Assembly (NCBI GenBank): GCA_965214485.1
Contig: CBDCBW010000009.1
Location: 656,660-720,659, forward strand
DNA length: 64,000 bases
DNA from: JANQRZ01 sp965214485
Lineage (GTDB): Bacteria; Bacteroidota; Rhodothermia; Rhodothermales; JANQRZ01
Direction of reading: 5' to 3'
In this document: in pieces, positions 30,216-38,389 of the stretch
How positions within the stretch are numbered: the first letter of the stretch is position 1
Layout of the letters: each line of letters begins with the position of its first letter
Translations under genes and position numbers: made by a program
The notes under the pieces: generated by a model
What the model was told of the DNA's origin: nothing
Databases searched by the model: none
What the model saw: only the letters and a program-made list of their open reading frames with translations

Positions 30216-31115
30216 CTAAAGTCCGACGAGGTAAAGGCGGGGGTCCTGCGCCAGCCCGTTGCGCCACAGCTCGAAGTGGAGGTGCGGGCCCGTGGTGCTC
30301 TCGCCGGTGTTGCCGCTGAGCGCAATCACCTCGCGGCTGCGCACCCGGTCGCCGACCTGCTTGAGGAGGCGGCTGTTGTGCTTGTAGACGGAAAGATACC
30401 CGTCGGCGTGCTGAACGGCAACGACGTAGCCGCCGTCGTTGGTCCAGTCGGCGGAGACCACGTAGCCGTCGCCGATGGCGCGGACCGGAGTGCCTTCGGG
30501 GACCGCTTCGTCGAGGCCATAGTGCCCTTTGGCGGCGTCGAAGCCGCGGGCGAAGAAGCCCTGGACCGGCGGGAGTGCGGGGAATTGGAGGCTGGCCAAG
30601 TACGTCTCGACGGTGCGTCCGCCACTCTCGGCGCGCCGGTCCGCCACGAGCCGGTTGAGGGCGAGCGCCGGCTGCTGATGGTCGGCCCAGTCGTCGGAGC
30701 GCTCGCCAGGTGTTTCGAGAGGGACCATCTCGGTCTGCGCCGGGACCTCGCCGCCGGGGTCTGCAGCCGCGTCCGTGGTGTCCGCCTCGCCGACGATCGC
30801 GTAGCGCAGGCGTTCGAGGTACTCGTCCTGCAGGGCGAGCGAATCCTCGAGCGCCGCCGCCCGGACGGCGTTCAGCCGCGCCGTCTCGCGGAGCACCTCG
30901 GGGTCCGGCCCCATGAAGAGCTGCCGGACCGGGGTGAGCACGACCAGGGCGATGAGCGTGAGCGTGAGCGCGCACGACGCCCCGACGAGGGCGTAGAGCA
31001 CGAGGCGAGGACGGACCACGTACTGACGCGGGTTCTCGACCCCGGCCGCGTCTACGACGATGACGGTGCGCGGCTCGTCCGGGCCCGTGGCGAGGTCCAG
31101 CAAAAAAGAGGTCAT
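30216..31115 (-). CDS. Membrane-anchored M23 (LytM-like) peptidase
   Basis: 299 aa. Residues ~37-60 form one membrane helix (LVLYALVGASCALTLTLIALVVL), followed by a coiled-coil-like segment (ETARLNAVRAAALEDSLALQDEYLERLR). The C-terminal LytM domain keeps its zinc ligands: His198 and Asp202 in GHYGLDEAVPEGTPV, and His280 in HLHFEL (278-283). It should cut peptidoglycan cross-links or crosslink stems in the periplasm. It is the first gene of a probable operon with bactofilin and the AtpZ-like protein, which suggests a shape-determining pair. Confidence 0.92.
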   Translation of the reverse strand: MTSFLLDLATGPDEPRTVIVVDAAGVENPRQYVVRPRLVLYALVGASCALTLTLIALVVLTPVRQLFMGPDPEVLRETARLNAVRAAALEDSLALQDEYLERLRYAIVGEADTTDAAADPGGEVPAQTEMVPLETPGERSDDWADHQQPALALNRLVADRRAESGGRTVETYLASLQFPALPPVQGFFARGFDAAKGHYGLDEAVPEGTPVRAIGDGYVVSADWTNDGGYVVAVQHADGYLSVYKHNSRLLKQVGDRVRSREVIALSGNTGESTTGPHLHFELWRNGLAQDPRLYLVGL

Positions 31116-31280
31116 GGCAGCGAGGGGAAAGCGGCTTCAGCAGAGACTTGACGAAGGTATCGGCACCATTTCATGGTTTCCGCAAACGCGGTGCGCTAAA
31201 TTACCCCTTTCGCAGACCGATCAGACCTCGACCCTCAGGGCTTCGTCTCGTCCCTGCCCTGAGCCCCCTTTCCCAAGTCT

Positions 31281-31532
31281 ATGCCCCAGCACAAATCTGC
31301 CGAAAAGCGCGTCCGCCAGAATGCCAAGCGCCGCGCTCGCAACCGGTATCACAAGGTACGTGTGCGCACGCTCGTCAAGCGGCTCGAGGCCGCCGAGAAC
31401 CGCAGCGAGGCCGAGGCGATGCTCAACGAAGCCAAGAGCACGCTCGACCGCATGGCGACCAAGCACGTCATCACGCGCAACAAGGCGGCGCACACCAAGA
31501 GCCGGCTAGAGAAGATGGTGAACGCGCTCTGA
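31281..31532 (+). CDS. rpsT: 30S ribosomal protein S20
   Basis: 83 aa, normal length. The Lys/Arg-rich N-terminus MPQHKSAEKRVRQNAKRRAR and the helical remainder ending TRNKAAHTKSRLEKMVNAL are typical of S20, which binds the 5' domain of 16S rRNA. It is a single gene divergent from the M23 gene. No clear SD precedes the ATG. Confidence 0.97.
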   Translation: MPQHKSAEKRVRQNAKRRARNRYHKVRVRTLVKRLEAAENRSEAEAMLNEAKSTLDRMATKHVITRNKAAHTKSRLEKMVNAL

Positions 31533-31896
31533 AGCCGCTCCCCGCCCCACTTCCACCTCAGCTACGGCCTCGTCCGCTGCTGACGCTCTCGTCGGAACCG
31601 CGTTTCCCGCTCTTCAGTTGACGCGGCAGCCTAGCCCCCGGGGGGCGGCTGACTCACCCCGTTGCATCCCCCGGCATCGACCCACCTGAAACGGCAGGAC
31701 GCGCGCGCTACGCACCGCATCTTCGCAGAAAAGCGCGCTCATTTTCCCCGTTTTATTGCAAGTCTCCGTATTATTTCGCATACTTAGTGTCCGGCTCACC
31801 CCGGCACGACTGCGAATGTCGTTCGGCTCCGGCCGGACCCCTTTACCCCACCCCCAGCCACCTCGTCTAACGCCAACACCCCAAGGAGCAGACACT
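31533..31896. other. Intergenic region between rpsT and the OmpA-like gene
   Basis: 364 bp without a gene. A GC-rich stretch near 31630-31650 (GCCCCCGGGGGGC) may form part of an end-of-transcript structure. TTG (31756-31758), 22 bp, TACTTAG (31781-31787) is a weak promoter candidate for the OmpA-like gene. AAGGAG at 31883-31888, 9 bp before the ATG, is a rare clear SD. Confidence 0.45.
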
Positions 31897-33519
31897 ATGA
31901 CCAAGCGTCTACAATCTCCGCTCTTGCTGGCTTTTGCGGCCTTGTTTCTCTTCGCTTCGGCGGCAGATGCACAGGTCCAACGCCCGTACAAGACTCCCTA
32001 CATCAGCGCCTACGGCGGCCTCGGCCTCTACGGCGGCGACATCGACGGTAACCCGGACAACGAAGCCGACAACCTCTTCGACGAGCCGGGCTACGCCGCC
32101 GCCGGTGAAATCGGGTACCAGTTCACCCCGTCGCTCGCCTTCGGCGTCGCCTACAACTACGGCAACTACCCGGAGCTGCAGTTCTTCGGTGACTCGGACG
32201 ACCCCGACCGCTTCTTCGACGACGTTGTAGAGTCGCGCTCGCAGATTCAGGCTGCCTTCCGCTACTTCGTCTTCCCGTCCTCGGCCATCACGCCCTACAT
32301 CAAGCTCGGCGTGAGCTACGCCTTCGAGCCGGACTACAGCGAGCAGACTGACGCTGCCCCAGGCAACGTCGAGACGACCGATGGTTGGGGACCCCTCGTT
32401 GGGGGTGGTCTCGATCTGCTCCTCGGCAACAAGTTCTCGCTCTTCCTCGAAGCCAACGGCGCATTCCTCTTCCCCGACAACGCGATCGACGGCACGAACC
32501 CCGCTACGGCCGGGGACAAGGCGGACTTCGACTGGCTCGCGCTCGGCGGCGGCGGCTTCCGCTTCTGGTTCCGCTCGCCGGTCACCGAAGTCGAGGCCAC
32601 GATCGACTGTGCGACCTCGCTCGAGATCGGGCAGGCCGGGACGTTCACGGCGTTCGTCAACGAGGACGCCAGCGGCCCGCTGACCTACATGTGGGACTGG
32701 GGCGATGGCTCGACCTCCGATGGCCTGGTCGCCACGCACAGCTACTCCAGCCCCGGCACCTACACCGTCAGCTTCACCGCGACGGGTCCGGCCAACTCGG
32801 ACACCGAGACGTGTCTCGTCACGGTCAACGAGCCGCCCGCCGAGGCCCCGGTGCTCTCCGCTTGCCGCGCCACACCTTCGCGCGCCAACATCGGCGAGAC
32901 GGTCAGCTTCTCGGCGACGGCTGCCGGTAGCCGCCCGATCGAGTTCACGTACGACTTCGGCGACGGCACGACGGCCAACACCCTCAACGCCACGCACGTC
33001 TACAACGAGGTCGGCACCTACAACGTCACGCTGACGGCGACGAACGCGTCCGGCACCGACACGTGCACGATGACGGTTACCGTCGGCGACGACTTCTGCG
33101 CCGAGGTCACCGAGCTCAACACGGTGTACTTCGACCGGAACGACAGCGTCCTCGACGACGAGGCCCGCAGCCTGCTCGACGAGAACCTCGCCGTTCTCGA
33201 GCGGTGCATGAACATCTGCACGGTCATCAACGGCTACACCGACAGCCGCGAGCGGGACCGTCTCCGCCTGTCCGAGCGCCGTGCCGCTGCCGTCGAGGCG
33301 TACTACGTCCAGAACGGCATCAACGCAGAACGTCTCGAGGCCCGCGGCCTCGGCGTCGCTCCTGACGATAACTACAAGGAGGACGGCGGTGCCGGCAGCC
33401 GCCGCGCCGATTCCATCCCGACGGACTGCGACGGCATGATGGACATGAACATGGACGACGACATGGACATGGATGACGACATGGACATGGACGATGACAT
33501 GGATGACGACGGCATGTAG
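31897..33519 (+). CDS. OmpA-family outer-membrane protein with two PKD domains and Asp/Met tail
   Basis: 540 aa with signal peptide (1-26, ending SAADAQ). Residues ~27-225 form an OmpA/OmpW-type barrel (PYISAYGGLGLYGGDID, GEIGYQFTPSLAFGVAYNYG). Two PKD domains follow (MWDWGDGSTSDG...YSSPGTYTVSF and YDFGDGTTANT...YNEVGTYNVTL). The C-terminal peptidoglycan-binding domain begins LNTVYFDRNDSVL and keeps NGYTDSRERDRLRLSERRA. The last ~25 residues are almost only Asp and Met in repeats such as MDMDDD, an unusual tail. The barrel would sit in the outer membrane with the OmpA domain tied to the wall. A SD (AAGGAG) supports the start, and a strong terminator follows. Confidence 0.9.
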   Translation: MTKRLQSPLLLAFAALFLFASAADAQVQRPYKTPYISAYGGLGLYGGDIDGNPDNEADNLFDEPGYAAAGEIGYQFTPSLAFGVAYNYGNYPELQFFGDSDDPDRFFDDVVESRSQIQAAFRYFVFPSSAITPYIKLGVSYAFEPDYSEQTDAAPGNVETTDGWGPLVGGGLDLLLGNKFSLFLEANGAFLFPDNAIDGTNPATAGDKADFDWLALGGGGFRFWFRSPVTEVEATIDCATSLEIGQAGTFTAFVNEDASGPLTYMWDWGDGSTSDGLVATHSYSSPGTYTVSFTATGPANSDTETCLVTVNEPPAEAPVLSACRATPSRANIGETVSFSATAAGSRPIEFTYDFGDGTTANTLNATHVYNEVGTYNVTLTATNASGTDTCTMTVTVGDDFCAEVTELNTVYFDRNDSVLDDEARSLLDENLAVLERCMNICTVINGYTDSRERDRLRLSERRAAAVEAYYVQNGINAERLEARGLGVAPDDNYKEDGGAGSRRADSIPTDCDGMMDMNMDDDMDMDDDMDMDDDMDDDGM

Positions 33520-33549
33520 GTCGTCCCATCCTGCCATCGCGCAGTAGCA

Positions 33550-33590
33550 CAGGCGGGCCTGCAGAGCACATGCTCTCGCAGGCCCGCCTG
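33550..33590 (+). terminator. Terminator after the OmpA-like gene
   Basis: CAGGCGGGCCTGC (33550-33562) pairs perfectly with GCAGGCCCGCCTG (33578-33590). The arms are extended by AGAGCA/TGCTCT and followed by CTTTGT. Just after it, 33623-33650 holds a 14-bp tandem duplication (GGCTGAACCGTGTG / GGCTGAACCGTATG). Confidence 0.85.
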
Positions 33591-33812
33591 CTTTGTGTCG
33601 GTGAGTCCGTGACAGCAGCGCCGGCTGAACCGTGTGGGCTGAACCGTATGGGTTTGCGTCAGCCCTGCCTCGCGCCCCTGCACCGGTCGTAGCGACACGG
33701 CGTGCCGCGTCCGTAACCCTCACGGCACCCCTCCAACGGGACCGAGCAACCGGGTCGGGGTAAGAGTCGGTGGGTCGGAGAAACGACCAAGCTGCTGAGG
33801 CCGTTAATTTCC

Positions 33813-33858
33813 GCCCTCTGCCCTCTGCCCTCTGCCCTCTGCCCTCTGCCCTCTGCCC
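33813..33858. repeat. 7-bp tandem repeat directly before queG
   Basis: GCCCTCT is repeated six times head to tail (33813-33854) with a partial seventh unit ending at 33858, four bases before the queG start codon. The unit is not a multiple of 3, but the array lies outside the reading frame, so copy changes would alter the leader rather than the protein. Confidence 0.95.
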
Positions 33859-33861
33859 CCG

Positions 33862-34842
33862 ATGCCTGGCTTCGACGCCGCCGCCCGCGAGCGGCTCACC
33901 CATGCCCTTAAGGCCGAGGCTCGTCGCCTCGGCTTCGATGCGTGCGGGGTCTCGAAGGCCGAGCGGCTCGATGCGGAGGCCGAGCGTTTGGAGCAGTGGC
34001 TCCTCGAAGGCCGCCACGCCTCGATGCGCTGGATGGAGAACCACTTCGAGAAGCGCGTGGACCCACGCCGGCTCGTGGACGGCGCGCAGTCGGTCGTCTC
34101 GGTGCTGCACACCTACTACCAGCCCGAGCAGCACTCGCCCAGTCCGACGGCCGGCAAAATCAGCCGCTACGCATGGGGCGACGACTACCACGTCGTCCTC
34201 AAGGACAAGCTCTACGCGCTCTACCACTGGCTCGGCGAAGCCGCCGGTGGCATCTCGGGGCGCGTGTTCGTGGACTCGGCTCCGGTGCTCGACAAGGCGT
34301 GGGCGGCGCGGAGCGGGCTCGGGTGGATCGGCAAGAGCACGATGCTGCTCAACCGCGACCTCGGCTCGTTCTTCTTCGTCGGCGAGTTGATCGTGGACGT
34401 GCCACTCGCGGCGGACGGGCCGGTGGCGGACTTCTGCGGCTCCTGCACCCGCTGCCTCGACGCCTGCCCGACCGGTGCCCTCGACGCGCCCTACCAGATC
34501 GACGCAGGCCGCTGCATCTCGTACCTCACGATCGAGCACCGGGGCGAGACGCTGCCGGAGGGGATGGACAGCGAGATCGGCAACTGGGTTTTCGGCTGCG
34601 ACATCTGCCAGGACGTGTGCCCCTGGACCAAGTTCAGCCGCCCGACCGACGAGCCCCGCTTCGCGCTGCGCCCCGGCATCGCGGACACCGAGCTCTCCAC
34701 GTGGGCCGAGCTAGACCTCGACGCGTTCCGCGAGCGCTTCGGGGGCGGCCCGGTCGAGCGGGCGACGTTCGAGGGGTTCCAGCGCAACGTCCGTGCGGCG
34801 CTCAGGAACCAGAGGAAGGCGAGGGGAGAGAGCGAGGGATGA
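33862..34842 (+). CDS. queG: Epoxyqueuosine reductase
   Basis: 326 aa. The DUF1730 N-terminal part (ALKAEARRLGFDACGVSKAE, EKRVDPRRLVDGAQSVVSV) is followed by two 4Fe-4S motifs: Cys192-Cys195-Cys198-Cys202 (FCGSCTRCLDACP) and Cys246-Cys249-Cys253 (CDICQDVCP). The enzyme is cobalamin-dependent and reduces epoxyqueuosine to queuosine in tRNA, so B12 import (btuB at 6.4 kb) would feed it. The length is slightly short compared with those that have a C-terminal HEAT repeat domain. A 7-bp tandem repeat ends four bases before the ATG. Confidence 0.95.
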   Translation: MPGFDAAARERLTHALKAEARRLGFDACGVSKAERLDAEAERLEQWLLEGRHASMRWMENHFEKRVDPRRLVDGAQSVVSVLHTYYQPEQHSPSPTAGKISRYAWGDDYHVVLKDKLYALYHWLGEAAGGISGRVFVDSAPVLDKAWAARSGLGWIGKSTMLLNRDLGSFFFVGELIVDVPLAADGPVADFCGSCTRCLDACPTGALDAPYQIDAGRCISYLTIEHRGETLPEGMDSEIGNWVFGCDICQDVCPWTKFSRPTDEPRFALRPGIADTELSTWAELDLDAFRERFGGGPVERATFEGFQRNVRAALRNQRKARGESEG

Positions 34843-34885
34843 GCAGAGAGCAGCCTTCCCCTCTTTCTTTTCCCTCTATTCCTCC

Positions 34886-36871
34886 TTACCCGTCCGCGCG
34901 CGGGAGGGTGATCTCGAACGCCGTGCCCTCGCCCTGCACGCTCGCCGCCGTGACGGTTCCGTTCATCGCTTCGACGAGGCGGCGGACGAGGGCGAGGCCG
35001 AGGCCGGAGCCCTCGTAGTCCCGGTTGAGCCGGTTGTCCCCCTGCGAAAACGGCTCGAACATGCTCTCGACGTACTCCGGTGCGACGCCGACGCCGGTGT
35101 CTTCGACGCGCAGCCGGACCGCGCCCTCGGCGGCCTCCGTCGCAATCCGAACGTGGCCCTCGTCGGTGAACTTCGACGCGTTCGAGAGGAGCTGCTCCAG
35201 GACCTGCCCGATCCGCCCGGCCTCGCCGAGGACGATGGGCGCGTCGGCGTCGAGGTCGAGCACGAGCGCGACGCCGCGTTGGGTGAGGGCCTCATCGTAC
35301 TTCCGGGACGCGCTTCTGATGACGGGGTGGAGCGGCACCGGCGCGCAGGTCACGTCCACGCGTCCGCTCTGCAGCGTGGCGAGGTCGAAGATGTCGTTGA
35401 TGAGGCGGAGCACTTTGCTGGAGGCCTCGCGGATCGTCGTGGCGAACTCGGCGATGACCGGCGGCGGGTCGTCGAGCTCGCTGACCTCTTCGAGGAGGAG
35501 CTCGGCGAAGCCGTTGATGGACCCGAGGGGGGTGCGGATTTCGTGGCTCATCATCGAGAGGAAGGACGACTTGGCCCGCGTGGCCGAGGCCGCGTCCTGC
35601 TTCGTCCGCACGAGCGCGGCCTCGGTCTCGCGCGCCTCGGTCACGTCCGAGAGGATGCCGGCGACCACCGTGCGCCCGGTGTGGTCGCGGCGCGGCGCGG
35701 CACTCTCGCGCAGCCAGCGCACCGCGCCGCCCGCGGTCCGAATCCGGTAGACCAGGCGCCCCTCGCGCCCCTCGCTCAGCGCGCGGTCGTGCTGCTCGAC
35801 TGCCGCCCGGTCGTCGGGGTGGACCACGGCGTCCTGCCACGGACAGGCCCCGGCCAGCAGATCGTCGGCTCGGTAGCCGGTCAGCGCGTCGATCTGCTCG
35901 CTCAGAAACGAGTACGACCGCTCGCCGCCGGGGCCGAAGGAGAAGGAGAACAGGCAGTCGTCGAGGCTCGCCACGACCTCGCGGTAGCGGGCCTCGGCGC
36001 GCATCCCGGCCCACAGCGTCTCGACGAGCACGCCGAGCCTGCCGAGGGCCACGCGCTCGGTCTCGGTCCAGGAGGGGGTGCGCGTCACCACGAGGGCACC
36101 GCCCTGCCCCGCGCCGAGCGGCAGCACGGCCCGGTCGGCGCGGCTCTCCGGCAAGGACTCGGCCTCGAAGCCGGGTGCCTCCGGTTCGGGCCCCGGCTCG
36201 CGGCTCCAGCAGTGGCTCTCGGTGTACGCCCCGCGCGCCTCGTCGAAGAGCAGGACGGCGGCCCGGTCGGCGCGTGCGGTCTCGCCGAGGATGCGGACGG
36301 CATCGTGCAGAAAGGCTCGGCCCGAAGCCTGAGAGAGCACAGCGTGGTGGAGGGCAGGCTCGGCCTCGTCGTAGCGGCGGAGCAGGCGAAGCTCGGCGTC
36401 GCGCTCGCGCTCGGCGGTGACGTCGGCCACCATCAGCACGCCGCCGACGATCCCGTGCTCCGGGTGCCGGATCGGCGTGGCGTGGACGCTGAGGACGCGC
36501 CGCGCCCCGTCGTGCCGCACGAAGTCCGCCTCGGTCTCGACGGTCGGGGTGGTGCCCTCGAGCATCCGGCCCACGAGCGCCGGCAGCCGCGCGTCGAACC
36601 CGTACAGCTCGCTCATCGACCGGCCGATCCACGCGGCATCCGGGTCCTCGCCGATGACCGAGCGCAGCCGGTGGTTCTCGAACGTCACGACCCCCGCCGC
36701 GTTCAGGTGCGCGATCCCGATGGGGCTCTGCTCGAGAAAGGTCTGGTAGAGCGCCTCGCTCTGGAACAGCGCCGCCTCCACCTCGCCCAGGGCCTCCTCG
36801 CCGAGCGCCGCCTCCGGGGCCGCGTTGATGGGAGGATCGGGAATAGCTACGTTACGATTCGTGCTGTCCAT
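34886..36871 (-). CDS. Cytosolic PAS-GAF-PAS sensor histidine kinase
   Basis: 661 aa from ATG 36869-36871 (MDSTNRNVAIPDPPINAA). Order: PAS (about 40-160, YQTFLEQSPIGIAHLNAAG); GAF-like (175-325, DRAAVLLFDEARGAYTESHC); PAS (330-440, FLSEQIDALTGYRADDL); HisKA with the phospho-acceptor in SMMSHEIRTPLGSINGF; HATPase with N-box LLSNASKFTDEGHV, DTGVGVAPE and GSGLGLALVRRLVE. No membrane helix is seen, so it should sense an internal signal, with no hint of ligand. There is no response regulator beside it, making it an orphan kinase. It converges with queG and follows the MFS gene on the same strand. Confidence 0.92.
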   Translation of the reverse strand: MDSTNRNVAIPDPPINAAPEAALGEEALGEVEAALFQSEALYQTFLEQSPIGIAHLNAAGVVTFENHRLRSVIGEDPDAAWIGRSMSELYGFDARLPALVGRMLEGTTPTVETEADFVRHDGARRVLSVHATPIRHPEHGIVGGVLMVADVTAERERDAELRLLRRYDEAEPALHHAVLSQASGRAFLHDAVRILGETARADRAAVLLFDEARGAYTESHCWSREPGPEPEAPGFEAESLPESRADRAVLPLGAGQGGALVVTRTPSWTETERVALGRLGVLVETLWAGMRAEARYREVVASLDDCLFSFSFGPGGERSYSFLSEQIDALTGYRADDLLAGACPWQDAVVHPDDRAAVEQHDRALSEGREGRLVYRIRTAGGAVRWLRESAAPRRDHTGRTVVAGILSDVTEARETEAALVRTKQDAASATRAKSSFLSMMSHEIRTPLGSINGFAELLLEEVSELDDPPPVIAEFATTIREASSKVLRLINDIFDLATLQSGRVDVTCAPVPLHPVIRSASRKYDEALTQRGVALVLDLDADAPIVLGEAGRIGQVLEQLLSNASKFTDEGHVRIATEAAEGAVRLRVEDTGVGVAPEYVESMFEPFSQGDNRLNRDYEGSGLGLALVRRLVEAMNGTVTAASVQGEGTAFEITLPRADG

Positions 36872-36942
36872 CGGTCCGGGCGGCGGGTGGGCAGGCGGAA
36901 ATGGGCCGCACGGCCACGCCGCGCACCCCGGCACCGGTCTGT

Positions 36943-38232
36943 TCAAGGATGCTGCCGAACCGCTCCGCCGGCCTCCGCCGCGCGCCGCTCCTGCGGCACG
37001 ATCACAAGCAGCCACGCGACGCCGGTGAGAATCTGCACGGCGGCGAAGGCAAAGAACAGCGTCTGCAGACTCGCCGCCTCGGTCTCCAGCAGCCACGCCG
37101 CCGCCAGCACCGAGACGGACTCGACGAGGGTGACGAGCAGCCAGTCCGTAGCGAAGACGCGGCCCCGGAAGCGGTCCTCGGTGCGCTTCTGCAGGAGCAC
37201 GGTCGAGAGCACCCAGTTGGCCCCGCTCGCGGCGTGGGCGAAGAGCACGAGCGCCACAAGACCCGGCAACCACCCGACCGCGCTGACGCCGACGTACCCG
37301 ACCCCGCTCGCCACCACGCACGCGCCGAGCAGGGCGGGCCACGCCGCCTCGTCGCGGAAGACGGCGCGGGCGACGACGGGCCCCAGCCCGGTCCCGACGC
37401 CCCGCGCCGCGAACAGCAGCCCGATCCCGAGCGCGGGCCGCCCGGGCAACACGGCTTCGCCCAAGAGCACGAGCATGAACACCGTCGCCCCGCCGCCGAC
37501 GCCCCACGTCGCCTTGGCGAGCGCGATCCGCCCGACGCGGGGGACGGCGCGGAGCCGCCGCCAGCCTTCGGCAATCGTCCGCAGCCCGTCGCGCACCGGC
37601 GTCGCCGTCGGCTCCGCCGCGTCCGTGTCCTGCGGAATCGCGGTGCGCCAGATGAACCACGCCGAGACGAGGTACGTCGCGCTGTCGATCACGAACACCG
37701 CCTGCGGCCCGAGGGCGTCCACCGCGAACCCGCCGGCGGCGGCACCGACGGCGAGCATCACCGACCACGTCGCCGCCACGAGGGCGTTCGCCGTCAGCAG
37801 GTCGCGCTCCGGGACGATGTTCGGCAGCGACGCACTCTTGGCCGGACTGAAAAACGCGCTCACCGCGATCTGCAGCGTCGTCAGCGTGTAGAGCAGCGCC
37901 AGCCCACCGCCGAGCGGGACGAGCAGAAACCCGAGCACGAGGACGGCACGCACGAGGTCCGCCCCGATCATCACCCGCCGCCGGTTGAGCCGGTCCACGA
38001 CGAGCCCCGCCACCGGCGAGGCAATCGCGAGCGGGAGGAGCTTGGCGACGAACACGAACCCCAACGCGAGGGGCGAGCCCGACACCGTCTCGACCGTCCG
38101 GTAGAGCGCGATCGTGTTGAACCAGTCGCCGAAGAGCGAGACCACGTTGCCCGCCCACAGCCGCCGAAAGTCGGTGTTCGTGCGGACGAGCGCGAGGTAG
38201 CCGGTCTGCTTCGAGCCTCCGGGGGACGTCAT
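36943..38232 (-). CDS. MFS transporter (drug/siderophore-exporter type)
   Basis: 429 aa with about 12 hydrophobic helices. The N-terminus YLALVRTNTDFRRLWAGNVVSLFGDWFN is typical of the EntS/MFS_3 branch of the major facilitator superfamily. The first cytoplasmic loop carries AGLVVDRLNRRRVMIGADL, the conserved GxxxDRxxRR signature. These carriers export small molecules by proton antiport; the substrate cannot be told. The start codon lies inside the palindromic element at 38228-38357. Confidence 0.88.
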   Translation of the reverse strand: MTSPGGSKQTGYLALVRTNTDFRRLWAGNVVSLFGDWFNTIALYRTVETVSGSPLALGFVFVAKLLPLAIASPVAGLVVDRLNRRRVMIGADLVRAVLVLGFLLVPLGGGLALLYTLTTLQIAVSAFFSPAKSASLPNIVPERDLLTANALVAATWSVMLAVGAAAGGFAVDALGPQAVFVIDSATYLVSAWFIWRTAIPQDTDAAEPTATPVRDGLRTIAEGWRRLRAVPRVGRIALAKATWGVGGGATVFMLVLLGEAVLPGRPALGIGLLFAARGVGTGLGPVVARAVFRDEAAWPALLGACVVASGVGYVGVSAVGWLPGLVALVLFAHAASGANWVLSTVLLQKRTEDRFRGRVFATDWLLVTLVESVSVLAAAWLLETEAASLQTLFFAFAAVQILTGVAWLLVIVPQERRAAEAGGAVRQHP

Positions 38233-38357
38233 CCTGAGCGCAGCGAGCGGGAGCGGGCGCAGCCGGAGGGGCTCTTCGGGGCAACTCGTGCCAAACGGCC
38301 GACGCTACGCCGGCACCGCTCCTCCGACTGCGGCCTCCGGCCTTCGCTCAGGAGGAC
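38228..38357. repeat. Long REP-like palindrome overlapping the MFS start
   Basis: GTCATCCTGAGCG (38228-38240) is inverted at 38345-38357 (CGCTCAGGAGGAC), matching 12 of 13 positions. Inner arms GCCGGAGG/CCTCCGGC and GTGCC/GGCAC also pair, giving one long imperfect hairpin. The left arm runs into the loop-like TGAGCGCAGCGAG seen in the other palindromes here. Confidence 0.75.
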
Positions 38358-38389
38358 GGGAGCAGGCCGGATGACCGGACGGGTAGAGA

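Noticed and set aside
31174..31203. A TTG...TANNTT promoter for rpsT
   Set aside because: TAAATT is present, but no TTG lies 19-21 bp upstream; left unannotated.
33813..33858. Short repeat array as a CRISPR
   Set aside because: Units are 7 bp, adjacent and without spacers; no cas genes are near.
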